Source: Pricia antarctica
GTDB taxonomy: Bacteria; Bacteroidota; Bacteroidia; Flavobacteriales; Flavobacteriaceae
DNA length: 64,000 bases
Assembly (NCBI GenBank): GCA_011050085.1
Contig: DRGL01000009.1
Span: 38,586 to 102,585, forward strand
Direction: 5' to 3'
The notes under the pieces were generated by a model. That model was not told the DNA's origin. It did no database searches and worked only from the letters and a program-made list of their open reading frames with translations. Both the position numbers and the translations under genes were made by a program. Shown in pieces: positions 1 through 8,215 of this stretch; positions within the stretch are counted from its first letter, which is position 1; the number at the start of each line of letters is the position of its first letter.

Positions 1-2
1 TC

Positions 3-173
3 TTGGGAGACGGTGAAACCGCCGATGTATACCAGTGGAACCGGTCTGATAACAGTTTGAACGTACTGCCCATGGATAAAATCTTCCTGAAAACCGTTAT
101 ATCCAATTATCAGGTAGCCGATTATTTATACCATAATGGAGGTCTTGGTTTGAAGGTCTTGCATAATGATTGA
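3..173 (+). CDS. 3' end of an unidentified protein (partial)
   Basis: An open frame runs in from the left edge and stops at the TGA at 171-173, giving about 56 residues. It begins LGDGETADVYQWNRS and ends GGLGLKVLHND. I recognise no family from this fragment. It lies outside the island's left attachment site and so belongs to the chromosome. Real coding is likely because the frame is open from the edge and has ordinary composition, but function cannot be given. Confidence 0.5.
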   Translation: MGDGETADVYQWNRSDNSLNVLPMDKIFLKTVISNYQVADYLYHNGGLGLKVLHND

Positions 174-477
174 TATTCTTATATTTCGTCAACTTTATTT
201 TAGGAAGATGAAATCAATCTATTATCAGTATGGCTTTGCTTTTCATCTTCGCACTCCTATAGAACATCCAATTTCGCCTTTTTATTTTCGCTGAAGAATA
301 TATTTATTGTTTTAAAATTATTGATTAATTCAACTAATGGTATTCAGGATGAATTATTTAATTGACTTAAAAATTCTTTACAAGAAAATTAGTGAGTGTT
401 TTTGAAGGTAAAAAGTAATCACCGAAAAGGCGACGTTTTAATTTATAAGAAATCAAATCAAATGAATTCGAATTAAA
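174..477. other. Intergenic, no feature recognised
   Basis: AT-rich stretch between the partial gene and the terminator-like hairpin at 478-514. I see no open frame with coding character and no RNA gene. Confidence 0.5.
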
Positions 478-514
478 CAAAAATCCCAGTAAGTCGTGAG
501 ATTACTGGGGCTTT
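478..514. terminator. Hairpin resembling the ssrA terminator, left of the island
   Basis: The arms CCCAGTAA and TTACTGGG enclose a short loop. An A-run lies on the left and a short T-run on the right, so it could work in either direction. Its layout matches the hairpin next to the intact tmRNA at 34081-34115 (CCCTGTAA / TTACAGGG). It is therefore read as the original chromosomal ssrA terminator, left behind when the island entered the tmRNA 3' end. Confidence 0.6.
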
Positions 515-528
515 CGTTTAAAATGATT

Positions 529-550
529 CTGTTTCAGTGGAGCCGGAGGG
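529..550. repeat. Left attachment site (copy of tmRNA 3' end)
   Basis: These 22 bases (CTGTTTCAGT to GAGCCGGAGGG) are identical to 34130-34151, which covers the CCA end and acceptor stem of the tmRNA gene. To the right the match decays into an imperfect T-arm-like sequence (GGTTCTAGACCC on the minus strand). No tRNA or tmRNA body follows, so this is an attachment-site remnant and not a gene. Confidence 0.8.
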
Positions 551-1048
551 TCTAGAACCTAGGGCTGAAACCCTTAATAAATAAGGACTTTTCAGCGGAT
601 GCCATAATAATGCTCACCGAATAGGTCGCTTTAAAGGAATATTCTCAAATTTCAAAAATATCTTTGTAATCAGAGAAACAAATATATATTCCAAAATCTT
701 CATTAGATTAAATTTTTTGCGTACTTACTTTTTTTATTAAGAAATTATTATTAATTTTCTTTCATATTGTTCCGAAGTTATTAGTGTTTTTTTCCTACAC
801 ACGCCTTTTTTAAGTATTCCCCCCAATACTAACATAGATTATTGTTTCTGGTCATGTTCTTATGAATTTTGACTAGAGATTGTATAGTTTTTTATAACCA
901 ATTTAGTCCAAACCAACAAAGCAGGATTCTTCTCACTTATCGCAATTGCACTACATCCTATTTCCTTGTCGATATTCAAAGTGGAAAATTCCCATTGACA
1001 TGTTCTCCTGAAATACAATAATTTATAATGGTTTTTATATAAACACAT
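551..1048. other. Left-end non-coding segment of the island
   Basis: AT-rich DNA between the attachment site and the first island gene. A short hairpin AGGG/CCCT lies near 561-574. A 62-codon minus-strand frame at 860-1048 has no supporting feature and is not called. The promoter of the 1049 gene should lie in the last 150 bases, but I see no clear TAnnTTTG box. Confidence 0.4.
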
Positions 1049-2737
1049 ATGAGAATACTGCTAACATCTTTTTACATATTAACTTTTACCAGGATTCTCA
1101 GTGGGCAAGATATCGATGCTAATTCAGAAACCATCACAGATTTATCACTTACTGAACCGGATAATCAAAAAGAAACTTTTTATGAAAGAGTAGGTTTAGG
1201 TAATAAAGAATATAAAAAAGTATTGACTGGCTTTCTTTCAACAACTCTCTCAGGACAAGAGACGAAGACAACAGGAGGATTTGCTGCACTCAATATTGAG
1301 GAAGGGTCTGCAACATTTTCCCCTTCAATAATACTTGATAATAATAACATAGTTTCTACTGAATTAAGAGCTGGAGTTACAGATGGAATTACCTCGATTT
1401 TCACTAATAATAAACTTAACACCAATGTTTCTCTAGATTTTCAGTATCACATTATAAATGCATATAAGGAAGAAAATTCACTTAGTTACAATAATTCTGA
1501 TAATCTAGCTAAGGAATTTGAAAAAGATAAAATAATTAAAGACAATAAGGTGTTATTGTCAAAACTCCAAAATGAGAACTTACTTGCAGATGCGGCCAAC
1601 AAAATCAATGAAATTAAATTACAAATCCATGAGGCTAGTTTAGAAATTGAAAAAAATGACGAAACAGTAGATCAGTTAGAGTCAATTGGTCTTCATATTA
1701 AAGATCTGGACAACAAGATTAATTTGAATGAGCATCTCATTATAGAGAAAAAAAAGGAAATAGGAATGTTATCTCCTATAAATAAAAGGAAAGAAATACT
1801 CGAAGGAGAAAAATCGATTAGTGGTTGGGAATTGGAAATCCTAAATAGTATTAAGGCCAAAAAGATTTTGAAATTGGCTAATGAGAAGATAGGTGTTCTC
1901 AAAATTAAAATGGAGACTCTAGAAAACAAAATCAAAAACCTTAACGATGAAATATCTCTTTACCAAAACCCTATTTACGTTATAAAAGAGATAGAAAGTA
2001 TTAGAAACAAAGAAAGAGAGGAGTTAAGAAAAATTGATGAGAAATATCCAATATTTGTGACAGGTATTAATATCTCATGGTTTACGTTGGGATACGGGGT
2101 AAAGAATGATGCTTTTTTCTATTATGACCCCGACGTTTCGTTTTCTGGACAGATAGATAAAAAAAATTCTCTTAGTCAAGAATTTAGATTTCAATGGTAT
2201 CGCTACAGTTTTATTAATAGTCGCAATAATATTGATGAAAATGGTAAGGTTATTAGTTCAAAGAAAACTGTTAACTTTTTTTTGGTGAACGGATTAACGT
2301 TTGGATTAGATAACAATCTCTTCGAATTATCTACAATTCAGATCAAGGATTCTTCTACCTCTACCTTTGAAAATAATAACAGGGAATTTGCGAATGAGGT
2401 AACTGCTTATACAGGTGTTCCTTTTGAAGATAATTTGAGTAAACTGTCAGTGTTTTCTGATTTGTACTATTACCTATATCAAAATAAACTCGCTATACAC
2501 GTTTTTCCAAAGCACGTAATTCAATCGAAAAATAAACCGTTGACCCAATTTACTGCAGGTATATTTTTTGCATTCAAGAATAAAGAATTGACTCAAACCA
2601 GTCCAATTAATGTTGAAGTTTTTTATGAATTCACTGATATTTTCAAAACTACGGACAACAACTTTAGACTTACTGAACGTAATAATATTGGGCTTCGTTT
2701 TACTTTTCCTATAAACTTCCAACCTTTTAACTATTAA
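1049..2737 (+). CDS. Secreted outer-membrane-like protein with central coiled coil
   Basis: The 562-residue protein has a signal peptide (about residues 1-19, ending at SGQ). Residues about 50-135 are beta-rich and full of Thr, Ser and Gly. A long charged coiled coil spans about 145-335, rich in Lys, Glu, Leu and Asn. The C-terminal half has alternating aromatic and polar strands ending RFTFPINFQPFNY, a pattern typical of outer-membrane barrels. I recognise no named family. It heads a tight cluster with the small genes at 2749, 3104 and 3367. A surface or envelope role is inferred from the signal peptide and strand pattern only. Confidence 0.75.
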   Translation: MRILLTSFYILTFTRILSGQDIDANSETITDLSLTEPDNQKETFYERVGLGNKEYKKVLTGFLSTTLSGQETKTTGGFAALNIEEGSATFSPSIILDNNNIVSTELRAGVTDGITSIFTNNKLNTNVSLDFQYHIINAYKEENSLSYNNSDNLAKEFEKDKIIKDNKVLLSKLQNENLLADAANKINEIKLQIHEASLEIEKNDETVDQLESIGLHIKDLDNKINLNEHLIIEKKKEIGMLSPINKRKEILEGEKSISGWELEILNSIKAKKILKLANEKIGVLKIKMETLENKIKNLNDEISLYQNPIYVIKEIESIRNKEREELRKIDEKYPIFVTGINISWFTLGYGVKNDAFFYYDPDVSFSGQIDKKNSLSQEFRFQWYRYSFINSRNNIDENGKVISSKKTVNFFLVNGLTFGLDNNLFELSTIQIKDSSTSTFENNNREFANEVTAYTGVPFEDNLSKLSVFSDLYYYLYQNKLAIHVFPKHVIQSKNKPLTQFTAGIFFAFKNKELTQTSPINVEVFYEFTDIFKTTDNNFRLTERNNIGLRFTFPINFQPFNY

Positions 2738-2748
2738 ACTGTATAACC

Positions 2749-2967
2749 ATGGCAAAGCTTATAATTGAAAATAAGTACACCACTTTTACCATTCAACATA
2801 GAGCTGCGTGTAATACTGACGAAAATCATTGGACCGGTATATGGCGAGACAATTTGCCAAAAGCAAACCAAGATGCAGAAAAACATAGAAATGACAACAA
2901 GTATCATGATGTATGGATTGAAACCAAGCAGACATCTGTTGTTAAAACTCTCTTTACTGGAATTTAA
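2749..2967 (+). CDS. Small hypothetical protein (72 aa)
   Basis: It starts 11 bases after the outer-membrane-like gene and so is probably co-transcribed. The protein is polar, with several Trp and His (HWTGIWRD, KYHDVWIET), and has no signal peptide or membrane segment. The overlapping frame starting at 2765 looks less protein-like. No family is recognised. It is called because of its spacing and amphipathic composition. Confidence 0.5.
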   Translation: MAKLIIENKYTTFTIQHRAACNTDENHWTGIWRDNLPKANQDAEKHRNDNKYHDVWIETKQTSVVKTLFTGI

Positions 2968-3103
2968 CTTCGAAACCCTCAAAGCTCCAGGATTAAAAGT
3001 ACCAAACTTTTAATTAATTAGTGATGAATTTAGTTTACGCCATAATGGAATAGTTTATTGCCCGAGAATTTTAGAAAAATTTAACAAGAAATAAGCAAAG
3101 CAA

Positions 3104-3364
3104 ATGGATTTAGAAGAAAAGAAAATGATAATATAGGCCTTAAAAATAATTGCCAGTAGCCCTTCTAAAGAACAAATTGAGGATGTTTTTTCAGCAGTAG
3201 AAAAGCATCAGAATCAACTGGTTTCCAAAAATAAAACGCAACTGCTTGAGGGGCTACTTGAAAATCCATCGCTCAAAACTTGCCTGATGGGAATTCTTAC
3301 AATGGACAATAGTGCATTGGATTCTATTATTAATCAGATAAGGAAAAGGGTCGAAAATAAATAA
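3104..3364 (+). pseudogene. Small gene interrupted by an in-frame TAG
   Basis: From ATG at 3104 the frame reads MDLEEKKMII, then TAG at 3134-3136. It then continues open as ALKIIASSPSKEQIEDVF and on to LDSIINQIRKRVENK, with a stop at 3362-3364. The sequence after the TAG is clearly protein-like (helical, charged), and the stop lies two bases before the next start at 3367, as in an operon. It is therefore an 86-codon gene with a nonsense codon at position 11, unless a non-ATG start after the TAG is used. Confidence 0.55.
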
Positions 3365-3366
3365 TA

Positions 3367-3666
3367 ATGCCTAAAACGACAATTACTGATTTTGAGGATG
3401 AAATAACCGCCAAGAAGGATGTCTTTTATGAGGCCTTCGAGGACATTCTTTTGTTACAGGAGGATGAAATTGCTGAGACCCCTGCCTTTCAAAGGCGAAT
3501 AAATCATCTTACTAAGACTGCTGGGGATTTCTTTTCTTTGTTTGATAGATTTTTATCAGAATATCGCATGGGATATTTTGATTCTAATAAAAATATTCAA
3601 ACAATAAAGATTGATAGTACGGTCAATAATTTAAATACAATATTGACCTATTGGGGGCTTTACTAA
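3367..3666 (+). CDS. Small acidic hypothetical protein (99 aa)
   Basis: The start overlaps closely with the end of the interrupted gene before it, which supports co-transcription. The protein is acidic and largely helical in its first 70 residues (DFEDEITAKKDVFYEAFEDILLLQEDE). It has no signal peptide or membrane helix. No family is recognised. It is the last gene of the four-gene cluster begun at 1049. The IS256 element lies just downstream (from 3751), so any further member would have been separated by that insertion. Confidence 0.6.
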   Translation: MPKTTITDFEDEITAKKDVFYEAFEDILLLQEDEIAETPAFQRRINHLTKTAGDFFSLFDRFLSEYRMGYFDSNKNIQTIKIDSTVNNLNTILTYWGLY

Positions 3667-3802
3667 AGATGGAGAGGAGCAAAGCAGGAGTACATCTTGC
3701 ACTATGGAATAATAGGGTATTAGGTATAAATAAAAGAGTTTTATTTTTTTGGACACTATCCCATTAACTGTGTAAGTTTAAAATAACAGTGGTTGGGCTT
3801 TT

Positions 3803-4999
3803 TTAAAGCCTGACCCTTTTTTCATAGATCGTGAGGAACTGATTTAGGATTATGCCCCAGTTCCTGATGGGCATCGACCACTTTTTCGTGGTCTCCCTTA
3901 TCGCCAAATATACGGATTTCATCACCGCATCGTCGGTCGGGAATGACAGTTTGTTCTTGGTGTACTTCCTGATCTTGCCGTTCAGGTTCTCTATAAGGTT
4001 GGTGGTATATATGATCTTTCGGATCTCCAACGGGAACTCGAATAAGACGGTAAGGTCCTCCCAATTGTCCCTCCAGCTCTTTATCGCATAGGAATACTTG
4101 TTGTCCCATTTATTGGCAAAGTCCTCGAGTGCGGCCTTGGCCGCCTTTTGGTTCGGCGCGTTATAGATATGTTTCATATCGGCGGTAAAGGCCTTTTTGT
4201 CCTTCCACACCACATACCGGCAGGCATTTCGTATCTGGTGCACCACACATATCTGGGTCTTGGAATCCGGGAACACGTTCCTGATGGTATCGGTAAAGCC
4301 GTTCAGGTTATCGGTGGCCGTGATCAGGATGTCCTCGGTGCCGCGGGCCTTGATATCGGTGAGCACGGACATCCAGAAAGCGGAGGATTCATTCTTGCCG
4401 AGCCACAGGCCCAGTACCTCCTTCTTTCCGTCCCTGCGAAGCCCTACGGCTATATAGACCGTTTTGTTGATGACCTTGGAGCTCTCGCGGACCTTGAACA
4501 CGATACCGTCCATCCATACGATCATGTAGACCGGTTCCAGCGGACGGTTCTGCCATGCGGTTATGTCGCCCGATACCTTTTCGGTGATTCGGGAAATGGT
4601 GGACGTCGATACATCAAAATCGTAGACCTCCCGTATCTGTTCCTCGATATCGCTGTTGCTCATGCCCTTGGCAGAGAGCGATATGATCACGTTCTCGATG
4701 CCGTCGACCATGTTGCCCCGTTTGGGGACTACCATCAGGCTGAAGGACGCGTCCCGGTCCCGTGGCACGGTGATCTCGGACTCCCCGAACGAGGTCCGTA
4801 CCTCCTTTTTGGAGTGGCCGTTGCGCGAATTGCCCGCCTTGGCCCTCTATTGCTTCCCATAGTCAAGGTGACCGTCCAGTTCCCCTTCTAGCATCTTCTC
4901 GATGCCGCGTTTTTGAAGTGCCTTCAAAAAACCGTTGAGCTCGTCACCGGTCTTGAACTGCTTTAAAAAATCGTCGTCGAATAATTACTCTTTCTTCAT
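3803..4999 (-). pseudogene. IS256-family (mutator-type) transposase, two nonsense codons
   Basis: Reading from ATG at 4999, the full-length family frame of 398 codons is recovered. It carries TAA at 4985-4987 (codon 5) and TAG at 4847-4849 (codon 51). Between and after the stops the protein is typical: [21 protein letters not shown], then [34 protein letters not shown] and [14 protein letters not shown]. It should carry the DDE catalytic residues (candidates are the Asp of WMDGI, an Asp of ATDNL and the Glu of LIENLNGK). A GTG at 4766-4768 could start a 321-residue product lacking the N-terminal DNA-binding part. Confidence 0.85.
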
Positions 5000-5020
5000 A
5001 ATGTGTAAAAGTTTAAAGTT

Positions 5021-5056
5021 AAAAAAATAGCGGGGGCATGCCCCCGCTATTTTTTT
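5021..5056. terminator. Perfect 36-bp palindrome upstream of the IS256 transposase
   Basis: AAAAAAATAGCGGGGGCA is followed at once by its exact reverse complement. The GC-rich stem with flanking A and T runs is a strong intrinsic terminator in either direction. It sits just inside the right end of the IS and upstream of the transposase start. There it would block read-through transcription from neighbouring genes into the transposase, a known control strategy of insertion sequences. Confidence 0.75.
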
Positions 5057-5112
5057 ATTTACACACTTTATGAGATAGTCCCTTTTTTTGGTTTAATTGT
5101 TTCATTCCGTAG

Positions 5113-5571
5113 CTAATTTGCTTTATCCTTGCTATAATCAAGCTCATAATCCTTCTCAGGTTCTTTTAGTTCGAAGAGTGATTTGACAATAAAACCTATA
5201 TAAACGCCAAATAAACTTTCTATCATTCCTAACAGGGCTATAAATCCTACAATAGGGCTTTTGGTTTGCTTATCTATGATGAAAAAAATCACGAGAACAA
5301 ATAATATAGGGAGAAGAAATGAAACGAAAACAAATAGATAGTTAACTTTTCTAGATTGTTTTAAGGATTTATTTTTATTATCAATTATATATTTGATTAT
5401 TACAGTAGTAATGGTGGCAAAGATGGGACCTAAAATGGATATGGATGCTTCAAAATCTTCTTTTCCTAACCAGTCCTTGTAAAAGTGCAAATAGATAATA
5501 TATAGCATAAGGCCAAAGTGAGAAAGTATAAAAAATAAACTTAATGCGATTTTAATTTTAACTTCTTTCAT
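5113..5571 (-). CDS. Four-helix membrane protein (152 aa)
   Basis: Hydrophobic segments at about residues 8-27, 43-64, 78-99 and 107-130 suggest four membrane helices, with a charged C-terminal tail (ELKEPEKDYELDYSKDKAN). The start overlaps the stop of the upstream secreted-protein gene by four bases (ATGA), so the two are translationally coupled. I recognise no family. Together they form a two-gene unit between the two insertion sequences. Function is unknown. Confidence 0.7.
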   Translation of the reverse strand: MKEVKIKIALSLFFILSHFGLMLYIIYLHFYKDWLGKEDFEASISILGPIFATITTVIIKYIIDNKNKSLKQSRKVNYLFVFVSFLLPILFVLVIFFIIDKQTKSPIVGFIALLGMIESLFGVYIGFIVKSLFELKEPEKDYELDYSKDKAN

Positions 5572-6734
5572 TTTGAATTTAAAAATTTTTCAAACTCTAT
5601 GTATAACTTTTGTCCATATTCCTTACACTTATCTTGGTAACTACTATTATCCAAATCCAATCCTTTCTTATTTATATAGTCAGCTGATGGTGATCCGTGT
5701 GGCTTGGTTTTTACAAATTTGCCATCTATTGTTATCCAAACATTTAAAGAAGCATTTTCTTGATCTTTTTTATGAGCATTGACATAGTATATTACTTGAA
5801 TGTTTTCCCAAACAGACTTATCACCTGAAATTTCCGCATTTACAGCATTTAGTTTTAGATTTTGATCCTCAGTTATAACCGTTAGTTTATTTTGCTGTTG
5901 ATACTTCAGATAATACTTTCTAAAGAAATATTCTATTTGACGTAGATAGTATTTAGTTAGATTTTGACGGACTTGGCCTTCTGCTATGAGCTGTGTAGGG
6001 TTAGGGTTTACTCCTGAGGGATTAATTACAGGCGGTTTGATTTTTTTTAAACTATAGATTTCCCCCTTTGGCAACGGAACAGACATGATATATTCATTTA
6101 AAGGAATACCATAAAGCATGCGTAAATCGGATAAATTTAAATCTGATTTTCCTGTTTCTTTTCCATCAGTTTTGTAGTAATAATCGTTACTGCCCCACGG
6201 AAGTGTTGGATAGGACTTTGATTTAACATCCCAAGTGGCTTTGCTAATAACTTGTTTTTGCTTTTTTGAACTTTCATCCGGTTCTAAACTAATAAATAGT
6301 TTTCCAATAGTATGACTGCTATCTTCGACAGTTATCTCTGTTATTATTTTACTGCTTTCGGTAGAAAGCACTTTTCCATATCTTTCGATAAGTTGATCCC
6401 CTTTCAATCCACTTAGGGATTTTTCAAAGTGACTTAACAAAGAATCGGCCTCGTATGCTTCTAAATACTTATAATTCGAGCCCTTATAATTAATGGTAGC
6501 TCTTATTGTGGTCAAATCGGAGTCTCTTCCTTTAAACCCTTCTATGCTTTTGATTGACATTAGGCTGTCTAACGGTAGTTCTTTATGGTAAATACTTAAA
6601 TTAATATCCTTGTTTACAATGTGAAGTTCATTAAGTTGTTTATGCAACCCACTAAATTGCTGAGCGTTGTTCTTTTGATGGATTAGAAAAAAACTTATAA
6701 AATAAAGAAGTATTTTAAGTTTTGATTTATCCAC
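5568..6734 (-). CDS. Secreted protein of unknown function (388 aa)
   Basis: An N-terminal signal peptide (residues about 7-25, ending NNAQQ) targets it to the periplasm or beyond. It is not a lipoprotein, as there is no lipobox cysteine. The mature part is mixed alpha/beta and rich in Lys and Ser. It has a Pro- and Asn-rich linker (PPVINPSGVNPNPTQ) around residue 235 and a C-terminal domain with IQVIYYVNAHKK. No catalytic motif or family is recognised. It is coupled to the downstream four-helix membrane protein. The IS3 element begins about 150 bases upstream and may have displaced its promoter. Confidence 0.7.
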   Translation of the reverse strand: MDKSKLKILLYFISFFLIHQKNNAQQFSGLHKQLNELHIVNKDINLSIYHKELPLDSLMSIKSIEGFKGRDSDLTTIRATINYKGSNYKYLEAYEADSLLSHFEKSLSGLKGDQLIERYGKVLSTESSKIITEITVEDSSHTIGKLFISLEPDESSKKQKQVISKATWDVKSKSYPTLPWGSNDYYYKTDGKETGKSDLNLSDLRMLYGIPLNEYIMSVPLPKGEIYSLKKIKPPVINPSGVNPNPTQLIAEGQVRQNLTKYYLRQIEYFFRKYYLKYQQQNKLTVITEDQNLKLNAVNAEISGDKSVWENIQVIYYVNAHKKDQENASLNVWITIDGKFVKTKPHGSPSADYINKKGLDLDNSSYQDKCKEYGQKLYIEFEKFLNSK

Positions 6735-6942
6735 TTTGGGTTTAATTAGGTTTGTAATTAAAAATAGGGATTAATCACTACTTATGCCACTTTTACATGG
6801 TAAAATTACGCTCAACGTCAGATAATAATTTTTCGTGTAATCAATTTCCATCTATTGTAATTAGGGAGATAGCTACCAATTGAGCATTCCCCCAAAATTA
6901 GGACTGTAAGTTAAGTTCAAAAATAAACTTAAATTTACTGAT

Positions 6943-7218
6943 ATGACACGAAGAAAGTTTACTCCTAAATTCAAGTCCAAAGTCGTTTTGGAAGCTTTTA
7001 AAGAGCGGCAAACCTCCCAGGAATTGGCCCAAAAGTTCGAAATCAGTCCCCAGCAGATCAACCTTTGGAAACGGGAATTTCTTTCCTAGGCTGAAACGGT
7101 CTTCGGTATCGGTTCCAAGAGCAAGAAAACCGAAGCCGAGGAAAAAGAAGAACGTCTGCTTAAAGTTATAGGCCAGCAAAAAGTGGAACTTGATTTTTTA
7201 ATGCACGCCTTGCGTTAA
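6943..7218 (+). pseudogene. IS3-family transposase OrfA with in-frame TAG
   Basis: The frame MTRRKFTPKFKSKVVLEAFK, then TSQELAQKFEISPQQINLWK, is the helix-turn-helix N-terminal part of IS3 OrfA. TAG at 7087-7089 (codon 49) interrupts it. The frame continues as AETVFGIGSKSKKTEAEEKEE to TAA at 7216-7218, the expected leucine-zipper-like tail. The normal length of about 91 codons is otherwise kept. Confidence 0.85.
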
Positions 7219-7241
7219 AAACCGTCAAAGAACGACGCACA

Positions 7242-8068
7242 ATGATAAGCAGGGATCATTACAAATTAAGTCTTTTAAAGCAGTTCAAGCTTCTGCAGAT
7301 CCATCGTTCGGGGATCTACTACGCACCCAAGGCAGAAAGCGAGCTGAACCTGGAGCTGATGCCCCCTGATGGACGAACACTACGCCGACCATTATTTCAA
7401 GGGCGCCACGTATGCACACTTTGACCATGGACAAGGGCTATAAAGTGAACCAAAAGCGCATAGATTGCTTTTATTATCGGGTGGTGGGCCTTAACGCCAT
7501 TATGCCCGGCAAGCACACCTCTAGGCGCAACAGGGCCCTTAGGATATATCCGTACCTGTTGAGCAACCTGAAAGTCGAAAGGCCGAACCAGGTATGGGCG
7601 ACCGACATCACCTATATCCCCATGAGAGAGGGATTTATGTATTTAACAGCCATCATTGACCTGCACAGCAGGTATGTGGTTAATTGGTCCGTATCCAATA
7701 CCATGGATGCACAGTGGTGCAAGGAAACTTTGGAAGAGGCCATAGTATCATATGGGAAGCCGGAGATCATCAAAACGGACCAGGGAAGCCAATTCACCTC
7801 TGAGGTGTTTACCAATTATGGTTTATCAAATGGTATAAAACTCAGTATGGACGGTAAGGGAAGGGCAATCGACAATGTATTTATAGAACGCCTCTGGAGA
7901 AGCGTCAAATATGAAAGTATCTACCTGAATCCTCCAGATTCTGGAATAGATCTCTACCAGCAAATGGATGATTACTTTATCATGTACAATACCAAACGAA
8001 GACACCAGGGAATTAATAACCAAATTCCTGCAGTGAGATATCTGGCAGAACAACAAAGAGCAGCTTAA
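7242..8068 (+). pseudogene. IS3-family transposase OrfB (DDE), two frameshifts
   Basis: The first part (MISRDHYKLSLLKQF, IHRSGIYYAPKAESELNLEL) shifts frame at the C5 run near 7362-7366 and again near 7405-7412. From 7412 the frame is intact to the stop. It holds the integrase-like core: Asp in ATDITYIP, Asp in KTDQGSQFTS, Glu in FIERLWRSVKYE. C-terminal TKRRHQGI is typical. The catalytic residues survive but the protein would not be made as one chain. Confidence 0.85.
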
Positions 8069-8215
8069 ATCAATATGAAGCGGAACTTAATTTAAGCTAA
8101 AACCTGTCTTACGAAAAGGGGGAGGTCATTAAACTTTACTGCGGGATTACACTACCACCGAAATATGGTCTTACCTACTGTTTATTTAAACTTTGAAGTC
8201 ACTTTATTTTCAACT

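Larger units (their letters stand above)
3751..5082 (-). mobile_element. IS256-family insertion sequence, decayed
   Basis: The element has imperfect terminal inverted repeats of about 25 bp: GGACACTATCCCATT on the left, and on the right, read inward, GGGACTATCTCATAAAG. Both continue into GTGTAA. Runs of seven T flank both ends (3744-3750 and 5083-5089), which may be the target duplication. It carries one transposase frame (3803-4999) with two nonsense codons, so it is unlikely to move on its own. Confidence 0.8.
6881..8128 (+). mobile_element. IS3-family insertion sequence, decayed
   Basis: It contains orfA and orfB in the -1 frame relation normal for IS3 elements. Terminal sequences resemble each other as inverted repeats: TGAGCATTCCCCC on the left, and on the right, read inward, TGACCTCCCCC. 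That gives about 1.25 kb, normal for the family. orfA has a nonsense codon and orfB two frameshifts, so the element is inactive. Exact ends are uncertain by a few bases and no clear target duplication is seen. Confidence 0.75.

Noticed and set aside
529..560. A second tmRNA or a tRNA gene at the left end
   Set aside because: Only the 3' end matches. There is no tmRNA body or tRNA cloverleaf.
860..1048. A 62-codon minus-strand frame before the first island gene
   Set aside because: No start context, no motif and no support from neighbours.
4148..4891. A 247-codon plus-strand frame opposite the IS256 transposase
   Set aside because: It is the complement of a well-supported transposase, and its composition is not protein-like.
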